Source of the DNA: Planctomycetota bacterium
GTDB taxonomy: Bacteria > Planctomycetota > Phycisphaerae > Phycisphaerales > UBA1924
DNA length: 64,000 bases
Assembly: GCA_018242625.1 (NCBI GenBank)
Contig: JAFEBO010000012.1
Coordinates: 248,001 to 312,000, forward strand
Direction: 5' to 3'
Every line of letters starts with the position of its first letter. The stretch's first letter is position 1. This document shows, piece after piece, positions 19,021-28,538 of the stretch. The notes under the pieces were generated by a model. That model worked only from the letters and a program-made list of their open reading frames with translations. It was not told the origin of the DNA and did no database searches. The position numbers and the translations under genes were made by a program.

Positions 19021-19671
19021 TTGAAGTCGTTCGGAGCAAGCGGACTGTTCGCCATTGCATTTTTCAGCGCTTCGGCCGGAGCCTCGTACCAATACAAGCT
19101 AGACGACGGAGTCGGTAGCGGAAACCTCGCGCCAAGTTTCGCCTGCGAATTCATGTGGGGGAACATTTTCACTGTCGAGCCGGGAAGCGAAACAATCACC
19201 ACGGTCTCCGTCGCTTTCGGAACCATCGCAGCGCCCGAGCAGCGTCCCGTCACCGTCTATCTCTACCAGATGGTGACGAGCAACGACCCGCGCGATGCTG
19301 TCCTCGTCGCCACGGGCACCGGGCTGAGCGGGCTGCCGCGCTCGAACACATTCCTTGACTTTGCCATCAATCCCACAACCGTGCACGGGCAGTTCTTCGC
19401 AGCCGTTTCGATGCAAATACCCGGGAATACCTCGGTTATCCCGGCGCGGTATGACCGTGATGGAGCGTCCAACGCTGCGCGATCCTGGTTCTTCGGCGCG
19501 GACTCCTACGCCGGCCTACCCCTCGGCAGCGCTCCCTACATCAACAACATGTCGAACAACTTCATCCCCGGCGTATTCATGATCCGCGCTGCAGGGATTC
19601 CCTCGCCGGGCGCCGCGAGCTTGCTGGCAGCATGTGCGTTGGTCGGAACCAGGCGGCGCCGGGCGGTTTAG
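19021..19671 (+). CDS. Secreted protein with PEP-CTERM-like sorting tail
   Basis: 216 residues from a TTG start at 19021, chosen because AGGAG lies about 9 bases upstream and because it opens directly onto a signal peptide (KSFGASGLFAIAFFSASAGA). The mature part is a beta-rich domain with no family I can name. The end, IPSPGAASLLAACALVG followed by TRRRRAV, has the three parts of a PEP-CTERM sorting signal (P-x-P-G in place of PEP, one helix, basic end), so it is probably processed by an exosortase-like system or anchored. The stop overlaps the end of the convergent gene by four bases. Confidence 0.7.
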   Translation: MKSFGASGLFAIAFFSASAGASYQYKLDDGVGSGNLAPSFACEFMWGNIFTVEPGSETITTVSVAFGTIAAPEQRPVTVYLYQMVTSNDPRDAVLVATGTGLSGLPRSNTFLDFAINPTTVHGQFFAAVSMQIPGNTSVIPARYDRDGASNAARSWFFGADSYAGLPLGSAPYINNMSNNFIPGVFMIRAAGIPSPGAASLLAACALVGTRRRRAV

Positions 19672-21521
19672 CGTTTGGCGATCTGCGCCTTAAGAGCCTC
19701 AAACTTCTGACGCTGCTCGGGCGAGAATTTCGCCGCCATACCCGTTTCCACGGCGGAGGCGACCTGCTGCGCCTTATCGCCCTGCACACACATCTCAAGG
19801 GCCCGCAGCCATGCATCGCAAGTTGCGTTGAGCTGAGCGGCCTGATCGCTCCGCCCCAGGCAAATCAGCGCCGTGGCCTTGAGATCCCTGGCCTGCTCGG
19901 GAGGGAAGTACTTGTCCATTTCCGGGAGCGCATCCAGGGCCGCGACCGCTTCTCCGAAACGGCCCAGCTCCATGCGTACTTCGGCAAGCTCGTAAAGATC
20001 CGCGGCAACCTGGGAAAGCCCGGTCGGATCCGTCCGCTCGGACATGATCCGCCGCGGTTCCGCGATCTGCGCAAGAACCGCTTCACGAAGCGCCGGCTCG
20101 GACCGCAGCTTCCGGGAAGCGTCCAGGATTTCCTTTTCATCCAGGACCGAAGCGACAATCGCCAGCGCCGCACGCCGCTGATCCGGAACCTTTCGGGTAG
20201 CTTCCTCGATCGCGGAAAATCCCGAAAGCGTCGGGTCGAACGCCAGCACTCCACGCACGGCCACCTCGATCAACAGCGGGTCTTCCCGTGCGGCCGCGAG
20301 TATCCGTGGAAGGTACTCCGGATGCGGCACCAGAGCCTCCGCCGCGGAGAGACGTTGCTCGGGAATGCCCGAACCGAGCAACACGACGATCGCATCGAGG
20401 TCGGCCTGTTCCCCAAGCTCGGCACGAAGGCGAGTGGCGCTGCCCGTGAGCTGCGCCGGACCGATGGTGCGGATCGCCTGCAGCACCTGATCCGCGCGCT
20501 CCTCATCGCGGAGGTAGCCCGCACGCCAGAACGCCCAGGCAGCATCGAGGGCGCTGTTGCGGACATCTTTCCAGGCCCCCACCGGATTGGGCGCTCCCGA
20601 AATCCACCGCAGCACCTGCGTTTCCCCATCGACCGAAGGCCAGCGACCGACGGCATTGAGAAGTGCCGCCGCCGCACGGGGGGACGATTCACGCTCGAGC
20701 GCGGCGAGAAGCGCAGGACCGGCTCGCTCGGGCGCCAGGCTCGCGACAAGAATCGCGGCCTGCTCTCGGATATCGCACTGCGGCGACGAGAGGAGAGCCA
20801 GCACCGCCGCGCCGATCGGACCGTCCGGCCGGTTGCCCGCGGAGAGTTCTCTCGCGACAAGCTCCAGTCCAAGAAGATTGACGGGCGGGAGCTGGTCGCT
20901 GAGCAATGATGCGATAAGTGCCCAACGCTTGTCCGCCGGGGTCGCCAGGTGCAGCGAACGAAGAGTCTGGAGCAGACGCTCATCCCGTGCCTTGAGTTCG
21001 CGGGCCTGGCGGTCGGCCTGCCCCGCAAGGCCGTCAAAGACCTGCTCTCGCCATGCCGCCGGATCAACCTTCGCGGCCGCCTCGGCGTAAGCCCGCCAGG
21101 CGGCAGAACTCTCGCCCAGATCATCTCGACCGGTCTGACGGACCAGCGCGCGAAGAACACTCACCTGGGCCGGTGTCCCGGGTTCCATGACGTCGAGCAG
21201 CGAAACAAGGTACTCAAGTGCCTCGCGCGTCCGAACGGATGAAATAGCCTGCAGGATGCCCGGCTGCTCACCGGGCGACGCCTCGCGGCAGGCCGCAATG
21301 AGCGGAGCAGCAAATCGCGGATCGGCGTCGGCCTGGGCAGCAACACGCAAGACCGCGGCGGCAAAGCCCGGGTTCTTCGCGCCCTGTGAAATCGCCGCCA
21401 GATCAGACTCGTCCGCTTGGACCTGCTGCGCCGCTGCTCGCGGGGCCAGTGCGCAAAGCGAAACCGCTCCCGCCGCACCGGCGATAAGGGAAGCCGCCAG
21501 AATGAAACCAGGCCGACGCAC
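19668..21521 (-). CDS. Secreted HEAT/TPR-repeat protein
   Basis: 617 residues with a signal peptide (about residues 1-32, MRRPGFILAASLIAGAAGAV, cleavage after AAAQ). The body is made of alpha-helical HEAT-like repeats (for example LLALLSSPQCDIREQAAILVA in the form AVLALLSSPQCDIREQAAIL, and GIPEQRLSAAEALVPHPE), ending with TPR-like helices (LYELAEVRMELGRFGEAVAA). It is probably an extracytoplasmic scaffold; no enzyme motif is seen. Its upstream region is short and A+T-rich around 21560, where the promoter should be. Confidence 0.65.
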   Translation of the reverse strand: MRRPGFILAASLIAGAAGAVSLCALAPRAAAQQVQADESDLAAISQGAKNPGFAAAVLRVAAQADADPRFAAPLIAACREASPGEQPGILQAISSVRTREALEYLVSLLDVMEPGTPAQVSVLRALVRQTGRDDLGESSAAWRAYAEAAAKVDPAAWREQVFDGLAGQADRQARELKARDERLLQTLRSLHLATPADKRWALIASLLSDQLPPVNLLGLELVARELSAGNRPDGPIGAAVLALLSSPQCDIREQAAILVASLAPERAGPALLAALERESSPRAAAALLNAVGRWPSVDGETQVLRWISGAPNPVGAWKDVRNSALDAAWAFWRAGYLRDEERADQVLQAIRTIGPAQLTGSATRLRAELGEQADLDAIVVLLGSGIPEQRLSAAEALVPHPEYLPRILAAAREDPLLIEVAVRGVLAFDPTLSGFSAIEEATRKVPDQRRAALAIVASVLDEKEILDASRKLRSEPALREAVLAQIAEPRRIMSERTDPTGLSQVAADLYELAEVRMELGRFGEAVAALDALPEMDKYFPPEQARDLKATALICLGRSDQAAQLNATCDAWLRALEMCVQGDKAQQVASAVETGMAAKFSPEQRQKFEALKAQIAKR

Positions 21522-21612
21522 GCGTCGCGTTCTCCCCTGGGCCCGAATGTATGAAAAGCGAGTGCTTCTCTGAACATCCTACCGCGCTCGATCTCCGATC
21601 GATTGGGCAATT

Positions 21613-22911
21613 TTAGAAGTTGTTCGAAATTGAAGAGTTTGTCGAGTTCCGAAGCGCGAGCAGTCTCGATGCTTCCTCGACATCCTTGTCACCCCGGCCC
21701 GAGCAACAGACCAGTATGTTCTGGTCGGGCTTCATGGTCGCCGCGAGCCGGACGGCTTCGGCAATCGCGTGGGATGTCTCGAGCGCAGGGATGATCCCCT
21801 CGGTCCGTGCCAGCAGCGTGAAGGCATCAAGCGCCTGCTCGTCGGTTGCCGCCGTGTAAGAAACGCGGCCGGCATCTTTCCAATAGGAGTGTTCCGGCCC
21901 GACGCCCGGATAGTCCAGGCCGGCGGAACACGAATGAACGTTCGCTGTCTGCCCGTTCTGGTCCTGAAGGACATACGAAAGCGAGCCGTGCAAAACCCCC
22001 GGCTGCCCGTAAGACAATGGCGCCGCATGGTCGCCCGGGTTGACCGACCGCCCCCCCGCCTCAACGCCGACCAGCCGGACCTTCTCGTCATCTACAAACG
22101 GATAGAAGATCCCCGCGGCGTTGGACCCCCCACCCACGCAGGCCACGATCGCATCGGGGAGTTTGCTCAGGTGCCTGAGGCACTGGGCTTTGGCCTCCGT
22201 ACCGATAATCGACTGAAAATCACGGACGATCATGGGGAACGGGTGCGGACCGACAACCGATCCGATGATGTAGTGGGTATGGTCGGCCGATCCCATCCAG
22301 TCACGCATCGCCTCGTTCGTTGCGTCCTTCAGGGTCTTCGAACCCGAGTCCACCTCGATGACCCGGGCTCCGAGCATCCTCATCCGAATCACGTTCAGAC
22401 GCTGCCGGCGCACATCTTCAGACCCCATGTAGACGTCGCACGCAAGCCCCAGGTGTGCCGCGGCGGTAGCGGACGCAACGCCGTGCTGACCGGCGCCCGT
22501 CTCCGCGATGATCCGGCGCTTGCCCATCCGCCGTGTGAGAAGCCCCTGCCCGAGCGTGTTATTGATCTTGTGGGCTCCGGTGTGCGCAAGATCTTCCCTT
22601 TTGAGCCAGATCGTCGCACCCATACCCCCCTGGCCCTGCTTCCGGGCGAGATCCGCGGCGTGCGCCGAGAGCTTGGCCGCCTTGTAGAGCGGCGTCGGCC
22701 GCCCAACCAGCGTCGCAAAAAGAGCTCGCAATTCATCCCAGAAAACCCGATCCTGCCGAACCGACTCATACACCTCTTCAAGCTGGCGGAGGGCGCTCAT
22801 GAGCGTCTCGGGCACGTACTGACCGCCAAAGGCCCCGAATCGACCGTGGGCGTCGGGCACATCGCTGACGATCGGCTTTACTGGGGCCTTCGAAGCTGGG
22901 AAGGTGGTCAT
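21613..22911 (-). CDS. trpB: Tryptophan synthase beta chain
   Basis: 432 residues, the usual length plus a short N-terminal extension. It condenses indole with serine. [10 protein letters not shown] near residue 30 and the PLP lysine K115 in [15 protein letters not shown] are intact, as is the phosphate loop [10 protein letters not shown], so it is of the TrpB1 type that pairs with TrpA. No trpA is next to it; instead it follows an MFS gene by 9 bases and would be cotranscribed with it. Confidence 0.96.
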   Translation of the reverse strand: MTTFPASKAPVKPIVSDVPDAHGRFGAFGGQYVPETLMSALRQLEEVYESVRQDRVFWDELRALFATLVGRPTPLYKAAKLSAHAADLARKQGQGGMGATIWLKREDLAHTGAHKINNTLGQGLLTRRMGKRRIIAETGAGQHGVASATAAAHLGLACDVYMGSEDVRRQRLNVIRMRMLGARVIEVDSGSKTLKDATNEAMRDWMGSADHTHYIIGSVVGPHPFPMIVRDFQSIIGTEAKAQCLRHLSKLPDAIVACVGGGSNAAGIFYPFVDDEKVRLVGVEAGGRSVNPGDHAAPLSYGQPGVLHGSLSYVLQDQNGQTANVHSCSAGLDYPGVGPEHSYWKDAGRVSYTAATDEQALDAFTLLARTEGIIPALETSHAIAEAVRLAATMKPDQNILVCCSGRGDKDVEEASRLLALRNSTNSSISNNF

Positions 22912-22920
22912 GCGAAAAGG

Positions 22921-24240
22921 TTAGGAGGGAGACGGGGCCTTTCCCGCCAGCCGCGTCGGCGCCAGCTCGGTATCGCGTGCCAGGTAAATCGTGCCCCACA
23001 GCCAGAGAATGCCCGAAAGAAGGATCATGCCCCCGACGACCAGGAATCCCTTGGTCATGTCCCCGTCCGGTAATGCATCCGTCTTGGTCAGATCGGTCAC
23101 CAAGCCAATGACAGGGGGGCTGATGGCATCTCCAAAGGCGTGAATCAGGAATATGCAGACCGCAAATCCGGTGGCGCGGATAGAGGGGTGAGTGACATTC
23201 GCCAGGATGGCGTTGCTGGGGCCCGTCGAGAGGAACAGGAAGAAGATCCCGAGGAAAATGAACACATACGCCCACGGCATCGGGGCATAAAGCGAAGCAA
23301 TAAAGAACGGGAATCCGGCAATCATGCCCCCTCCGGACACCAGGAAATACGAACCGCTGTATTTGGGCTTGAGTGCATCGCCCAGCCAGCCGCCGATGAG
23401 TGTCGCGCCCAGGCCGGCGACTGCAGTGATCGCTCCGAAGACCAGGCTGACGTGCCCCAGGTCGGTTTGGCCGCGATAGGTGTGAAGGTACTTGGGCATC
23501 CAGAACGAAATGCCGCCGATCGCGAACGTAAATGCCGTCATGCCGGCAACGGAGAGAACGTACGAAGGGATCTTAAAAAGCGTCAGGTAGTCGGCAAAGG
23601 TGGCGGCCCGATGCGAAGTCTTGTCGGCAGCGCCCCGAGGGGGATCTTTCATCAGAAAGCAGAGCACGCCCAAAAGGATCCCCGGTGGAAGCGTGATGAT
23701 AAACGCCCAGTGCCAGGTAGTGAGCTTGGAGATAGCTCCCCCGAGCACATAGCCCAGCGCGCTGCCCACCGGTATCGCCGCGTAAAACCACGCGAGTATC
23801 GCACCCCGCCGCTCGACAGGAAAAAGATCGGAAATGAGCGTCGGCGCCGTGGGCCCGTACGCGGCCTCTCCCACACCGACGAAAATCCGCATGAGCAGCA
23901 TCAGGCTCCACATGTGCGACCACCCGCTCGCACCGGAAGCAACCGACCAGATGCAGACTCCGATCCCCACAATGGCCCAGCGTTTCCACCTGTCCGCCAG
24001 CCAGCCGAAGACCGGGGCCAGTAGCAGGTAAGACACCAGAAACGCGGTTGCGAGAAGCCCCATCTTCATGGTGGCGGTGCGGTCGTCGGTTGCGGCCTTC
24101 GGGAAAAAGTCGGCCTGTATGAGCGGCTCGACGGCGGCCAGCACGTAGCGATCGATGTAGTTGAAGAGATTGATCAGCAGAAGAAGGGCAACAGCCCTGC
24201 GGGCATCAGCGGAGGCGTGCTGGGGCGATCGGTCGATCAT
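22921..24240 (-). CDS. MFS transporter (Spinster-like)
   Basis: 439 residues with about twelve hydrophobic helices. The loop after helix 2 (VFGWLADRWKRW) is the major facilitator A-motif, and NLFNYIDRYVLAAVEPLIQ at the N-terminus is the opening of the Spinster/YebQ-like group. IFVGVGEAAYGPTAPTLISD is the matching helix-4/5 region. Substrates of this group range from lipids to organic acids and cannot be named here. It is the first gene of a pair with trpB and diverges from the gene at 24335. Confidence 0.85.
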   Translation of the reverse strand: MIDRSPQHASADARRAVALLLLINLFNYIDRYVLAAVEPLIQADFFPKAATDDRTATMKMGLLATAFLVSYLLLAPVFGWLADRWKRWAIVGIGVCIWSVASGASGWSHMWSLMLLMRIFVGVGEAAYGPTAPTLISDLFPVERRGAILAWFYAAIPVGSALGYVLGGAISKLTTWHWAFIITLPPGILLGVLCFLMKDPPRGAADKTSHRAATFADYLTLFKIPSYVLSVAGMTAFTFAIGGISFWMPKYLHTYRGQTDLGHVSLVFGAITAVAGLGATLIGGWLGDALKPKYSGSYFLVSGGGMIAGFPFFIASLYAPMPWAYVFIFLGIFFLFLSTGPSNAILANVTHPSIRATGFAVCIFLIHAFGDAISPPVIGLVTDLTKTDALPDGDMTKGFLVVGGMILLSGILWLWGTIYLARDTELAPTRLAGKAPSPS

Positions 24241-24334
24241 GGGGTGGAAGTATGCCAGAATCCGCCGGGTTTGAAATTTGAAGAATTCCCGCTTGGTCTG
24301 ACGGAGCCCTGACGCTCATGCATCGTTAGTCCGC

Positions 24335-25378
24335 ATGACGAGCCTGCTTCAGGATCTGGACCAGTCTTCCCCGGCCACCTCCTCAGCCAAGCCCCGCCGG
24401 CAGTACGGCCCGGTAGTCGTGGCGGCTGCTGTGGCGATTTGTGTGGGCGGCCTGGGGTGGGCGGGCTGGACAGTTTATGAATCGACCCGCCCGGCGCCCC
24501 GCCCGAAGTCCGCCAGCGATATCGCACGCCAGGAGGGGCGGGCCCGCGGCGTGCCGCGCGAGGTTCACGCCGGCGGTCAGGCAACTTCGCCCGGGTCGGA
24601 GCAGCGGGTCTCTGCCGTTGCTCCCGCCACCCGCACCGAACTTCCGATCCCGCCGACCGATGCGGTCTTCACTCCGGTCACAAACGCCGAGCAGGCGAAC
24701 GCCGTGCTCCTATCGCTCGGCGCCGCCGTGGGCGAAGGGTCTACCAAAGTGGAGGGTCTGACCCCAACACCTCTCCAGACCTCCGAGCAACTGAATGATG
24801 CCGTGAAGATCTTCCTCGGACCCTTGCTGATGGGAGAGGTCAAAGACGTTCCGGCCTTCCTCGTGGCCAACGGCGCCAAGCCGCCCGAATCCGGCCCATC
24901 CACGCCGATGCTCGAGCGGATCTCGAACCTGCTCAAGTTCTGCGAACTCGATCCCTCCCGGGCAAAGGTTCAGCGGGCTCCCGAGATCCAGGGAATGAAC
25001 AGGATGCCCAAGCTCCCGCCGGGCGCGATCCCGATGATGATGAACAACCAGCAGCGCGACGACGGGACGGGCGTCTCGTCGCTCATGATGCCGCTCGCCG
25101 GATTGCTTCCCGAGTCGGCGGCGGGCGTGGCCGAAAAGGCGCCCCGCGTGGAAGTGCTCGTTCCCGCGAAGCTCAAAGACCCGCAATTCGCCGGCAAGCC
25201 ATTCCAGCTCGGACTTATCCTCGCGTTCAACGCCGGCAAAAACCGCTGGGTGCCGGAAATGCTGCAATTCCACACGACCGACCTCGACACGGTCAAGGCA
25301 CTGTCACGCACGATCCTCCCGCGTTCCTCCGCGGGCGGCGGAACCGGTGCGAAAGCGCCGAGCGACGGACCCCGCTGA
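24335..25378 (+). CDS. Single-pass membrane protein, unknown
   Basis: 347 residues. A cytoplasmic N-terminus of about 28 residues is followed by one helix (VVVAAAVAICVGGLGWAGW), a proline/alanine-rich linker and a globular extracytoplasmic domain (about 105-330). The domain has a segment rich in methionine (PGAIPMMMNN) and ends FNAGKNRWVPEMLQFHTTD. I recognise no family. The stop overlaps a possible start of the following prepilin-like gene, so the two are probably cotranscribed. Confidence 0.65.
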   Translation: MTSLLQDLDQSSPATSSAKPRRQYGPVVVAAAVAICVGGLGWAGWTVYESTRPAPRPKSASDIARQEGRARGVPREVHAGGQATSPGSEQRVSAVAPATRTELPIPPTDAVFTPVTNAEQANAVLLSLGAAVGEGSTKVEGLTPTPLQTSEQLNDAVKIFLGPLLMGEVKDVPAFLVANGAKPPESGPSTPMLERISNLLKFCELDPSRAKVQRAPEIQGMNRMPKLPPGAIPMMMNNQQRDDGTGVSSLMMPLAGLLPESAAGVAEKAPRVEVLVPAKLKDPQFAGKPFQLGLILAFNAGKNRWVPEMLQFHTTDLDTVKALSRTILPRSSAGGGTGAKAPSDGPR

Positions 25379-25398
25379 TGCTTTTCGGGAACTCACCC

Positions 25399-26184
25399 AT
25401 GAAACACAAAAGTTCCGCCGGCGCCTTTACACTGATCGAACTGCTGATCGCGATCGGGATCATCGGGGTGCTGATCTCTCTCATGCTCCCGGCCCTGGGG
25501 AAGATGCGCATCACGGCGCGTCAGACCAAGGGAATGGCAAACCTCCGCTCGGTGGCAACGACCTTTGCGCAGTATGCCGGCCAGTACCAGGTCTACCCGT
25601 TCATTCAGCCCGGCGGGAGGATCCAGGGCCCCCACGGCGAGATGGACGTGCCGGAGGGATTCATCGGCTGCAGCTGGATCCGGCCCGGCGCCATGATCAT
25701 GTCGAGCGACCCGTTCGAAATGGAATGGATGTGGGCCGCCGCGATGTCCAAGTTCATTGACGTCGAAACCAACTACCCGACCTGGGTCTCTCCGGGTTTG
25801 CCCGAGCGTCTGCCGGATTCAGAGGACATCGAGCCGCGTGAGCAGATTTCCATCCGTCTCTCCAACGCATTTATCGCCCGTCCAGAGCTCTTTGGCCCCA
25901 ACGCCAAGGACGATCCGAAAATGATCGCGCCGTGCAAGCCCGAGGATGTCCTGAGTCCGTCCAGCAAGGTCATGCTCTTCGATGCGCACGTCGCGTACTA
26001 CCCCAAGCGCCCCGCCGTTGTCGATTCCCATTACGACGCACCCACTCCGATGGCCTTTGCCGATGGCCACGCCGACGCCAAGAACCCGGTGAACGCGAAG
26101 GAGGGCGTGCCCAACGTGATGAGGGGTGGCAGCAAAATCAAGCTGCACTCCACTCCCAACGGCATCAGAGGGCAGGATTACTAG
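25399..26184 (+). CDS. Prepilin-type N-terminal signal protein (planctomycete type)
   Basis: 261 residues from the ATG at 25399; an in-frame ATG at 25378 that overlaps the previous stop would give a less typical leader. The N-terminus is a basic leader and GA/FTLIELLIAIGIIGVLISL, a class III signal cleaved by prepilin peptidase. The rest resembles the large planctomycete family of prepilin-like proteins with a C-terminal H-x-G motif region (PMAFADGHADAKNP). Planctomycetes carry many such genes, mostly of unknown role. The 3' end overlaps the convergent hydrolase gene by about 20 bases. Confidence 0.75.
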   Translation: MKHKSSAGAFTLIELLIAIGIIGVLISLMLPALGKMRITARQTKGMANLRSVATTFAQYAGQYQVYPFIQPGGRIQGPHGEMDVPEGFIGCSWIRPGAMIMSSDPFEMEWMWAAAMSKFIDVETNYPTWVSPGLPERLPDSEDIEPREQISIRLSNAFIARPELFGPNAKDDPKMIAPCKPEDVLSPSSKVMLFDAHVAYYPKRPAVVDSHYDAPTPMAFADGHADAKNPVNAKEGVPNVMRGGSKIKLHSTPNGIRGQDY

Positions 26185-27010
26185 CTGCCAGATTCCGGGC
26201 GAGAAACGCGGTCTGCGTGTTCTTGGCGTCGTTGCTGAAGCGTCCGAATCCGATGTGCTCCTGCGGAGCGCCCGTCTCGGGCCATGTAACCATTTCGATC
26301 ATCGCCGGGTCCGCGCGCACCCGGGTGTAATGCGCCCGAAGCCGTTGCACGAATTCCTTCGCGATGGCGAACGGCATCATTCGGTCGGCTTCGGAATGAA
26401 GCACGAGAAGTGGGATAGGCCGAAATCCGCCCAGGTGTGACGCCGCGCTCACTTTGTGCACCTGCGATGCATCATGGCGCACGACCCACGCGGGAGTTTC
26501 AGGCGCTCTCTCGAGATAGAGTCCTTCCAGCCATCCGGTGGTGCCCTCGACGGCGGCGCATGTGAAGTGATGAGGATCGCACAGACGCCGCAGCGTCACG
26601 ATGCCCCCCATCGACATGCCCCCGATCCCGATTCGGTCCAGATCGAACACGCCATGAAAAGGCGGATCGGCGAGTGATTCCACGATCGAATCAATCTCGG
26701 ATACCGCCTGTTCCACGGCCCGGAGGCTGAACTCCGGATCGTGTCCGCCGGGCGAGAGGCGTTCGCCGTGACCCGGGAGATCGATCGCGCACGCAGCGAT
26801 ACCTGCGCGTATCCAGCGAAGGTACCGACCGGGATCAAGCTCCTTGTTCGCGGTTCTGCCATGAAGCCACAGCACAACCGGGGCGGGTGTTTTCCAGTCC
26901 GGGTGCGCCAGGAGAACCGGCACCCCATCTCCCAACTTCGAAAATCGGGCCACCGCCGCCAGATCGCGGGGAAACTGCTTGAGTCGATCTGGGTGCGGAC
27001 CGATCTGCAC
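26165..27010 (-). CDS. Alpha/beta hydrolase
   Basis: 281 residues of the alpha/beta-hydrolase fold, close to dienelactone-hydrolase or acyl-esterase types. WLHGRTANKEL near residue 50 is the oxyanion loop region, GIGGMSMGGIVTLRR carries the nucleophile serine, and LVLHSEADRMMPFA has the catalytic aspartate; the histidine is probably in APQEHIGFG. No signal peptide. The substrate cannot be told. It lies downstream of the pyrophosphorylase gene (gap 16 bases), so the two may share a transcript. Confidence 0.75.
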   Translation of the reverse strand: MQIGPHPDRLKQFPRDLAAVARFSKLGDGVPVLLAHPDWKTPAPVVLWLHGRTANKELDPGRYLRWIRAGIAACAIDLPGHGERLSPGGHDPEFSLRAVEQAVSEIDSIVESLADPPFHGVFDLDRIGIGGMSMGGIVTLRRLCDPHHFTCAAVEGTTGWLEGLYLERAPETPAWVVRHDASQVHKVSAASHLGGFRPIPLLVLHSEADRMMPFAIAKEFVQRLRAHYTRVRADPAMIEMVTWPETGAPQEHIGFGRFSNDAKNTQTAFLARNLAASNPAL

Positions 27011-27026
27011 GCCTCAGCGTACGACG

Positions 27027-28469
27027 CTAGATGACCAGGCGTGCTCCCGGCGCTACCTGCAGCCCGCGGACCCGATCCCGGAGGTCTTCGGGAGAGTCTC
27101 CGTGCGACGGATCGATCTCGAGCACGGCGTCGACGCTCCCGTCTGACCTTCGCGGGACGCGTACACCGAGCGATTCAAGCCAGCGGGCGGCACGCTCGCT
27201 CTGGATCGCGGCACAGGACTCCGCGCTATCGACCCCGGTCGCGTTCTTGATGGGCGCAAACTCTTCGATGCGGTCCGTCTCGAGCACGATCGATGCGCGG
27301 CACATCGGAATGGCATCGAAGATGAACTTCTCCAGCTTCAGCCCGTTGTTCTTCTGCGGCTGCACGATCTCGCCCGTGGCAAGATCGACGTGCGGGATCT
27401 TCTTTTCCGCCCTGTGGTAGGGAAGCTCAAAGCCCGGGTCCGACGCGAGTTTTCGCAGGAACGGAACACCCAGCGTGTGCACCGCGATCGAGCCGGCATT
27501 GAATCGGAGCTTTCCGTCCGGCGTCGTCTCTTTCGCGAGCGCGGGCGGAAAATCCGAATACTCGATCACGTCGAGCGATCGCCGACCCTCGCGCCTGACC
27601 ATCGCGAACACGCCGACCTTTTCTTCCGGTGAAACCTTGGGAATCATCTTGCTGGACATCTCGCCCGAGGAATCCGGAGCGCCCGCGTGCAGACCAAGGA
27701 ACGCGGGATCGACCGTGCGGACAAGCGGATTATCCACCTGGAAATAGGAAAGGTGCTCGATACCGCGGTGGACCATGTCGTCGATGGCGCCGCTCTTGGA
27801 CAGGGCCGCGATCGATCCCCCGTGCCCGTCCGGATTCGTAGCGACCTCATAGGGCCTCGCGAGCAGCACCTTGCCTGTTGAAAGGTCCAGCGAGGGAAGC
27901 ATCCCCTGCTGAAAAAACATGATGCTCGCCGGATCGAGCCCGAAAGACTTGTGCTCCTGGAAATAGGCGATCGTGCTCCCATGGTTCTGCGGGCTGGTCA
28001 TGATGTACCAGGGGACAACCCGCCCGTACCGACGCTGCGCCCCCAGAAGACCTAGTGCAAAGAACTCAAACAGCGAGCGACGGCTGACCTCACCGGCCCG
28101 GAAACACCCCTTCGGACCGTCGTAGCCCAGTCGACTCCCCTGTCCGCCCGCCACCATAAATGCCGCGACTTTGCCCGCTCGCAGCAGATCCTCGCCCAGT
28201 TTCCGGTATCGGGCACGGTCCCAGGGCTTCCGGCGATCGCCCGCATCGTGCGGATAGGCGTCAACCGGCTCGATGTCGGTCGGAGGCGCCGACGCGGCAG
28301 GGCTTTTGATGTAGCGCTCGATGAGGCCGGGCAGCGATTCCAGATCGAGTTCGCTGATCTGTCCAAGCAACTGCGCCTTGTGCGCCGGGCTGAGCGTCTC
28401 ATAGAACCGAAGAAGATGCTCCTGCCCCACCCGTGCCAGACGCGCCAGTACGCTGTCGTAACTCGCCAT
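27027..28469 (-). CDS. UDP-sugar pyrophosphorylase (UDPGP family)
   Basis: 480 residues from the ATG at 28469, preceded by AAGGAGAAG; an upstream ATG at 28484 lies before that ribosome site and is less likely. VAAFMVAGGQGSRLGYDGPK is the nucleotide-binding loop of the UTP:sugar-1-phosphate uridylyltransferase (UDPGP) family, and NNGLKLEKFIFDAIPMC near the C-terminus is typical of the UDP-N-acetylglucosamine pyrophosphorylase branch. The likely product is therefore UDP-GlcNAc or UDP-GalNAc from the sugar phosphate and UTP. The eukaryote-like family is common in planctomycetes, where it may replace or add to GlmU. Confidence 0.85.
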   Translation of the reverse strand: MASYDSVLARLARVGQEHLLRFYETLSPAHKAQLLGQISELDLESLPGLIERYIKSPAASAPPTDIEPVDAYPHDAGDRRKPWDRARYRKLGEDLLRAGKVAAFMVAGGQGSRLGYDGPKGCFRAGEVSRRSLFEFFALGLLGAQRRYGRVVPWYIMTSPQNHGSTIAYFQEHKSFGLDPASIMFFQQGMLPSLDLSTGKVLLARPYEVATNPDGHGGSIAALSKSGAIDDMVHRGIEHLSYFQVDNPLVRTVDPAFLGLHAGAPDSSGEMSSKMIPKVSPEEKVGVFAMVRREGRRSLDVIEYSDFPPALAKETTPDGKLRFNAGSIAVHTLGVPFLRKLASDPGFELPYHRAEKKIPHVDLATGEIVQPQKNNGLKLEKFIFDAIPMCRASIVLETDRIEEFAPIKNATGVDSAESCAAIQSERAARWLESLGVRVPRRSDGSVDAVLEIDPSHGDSPEDLRDRVRGLQVAPGARLVI

Positions 28470-28538
28470 CGACTTCTCCTTCATTCACATGCTACACAGA
28501 CCGCAACGGCTTCCGGTGCTCCCGGGTACAGTCCACCC

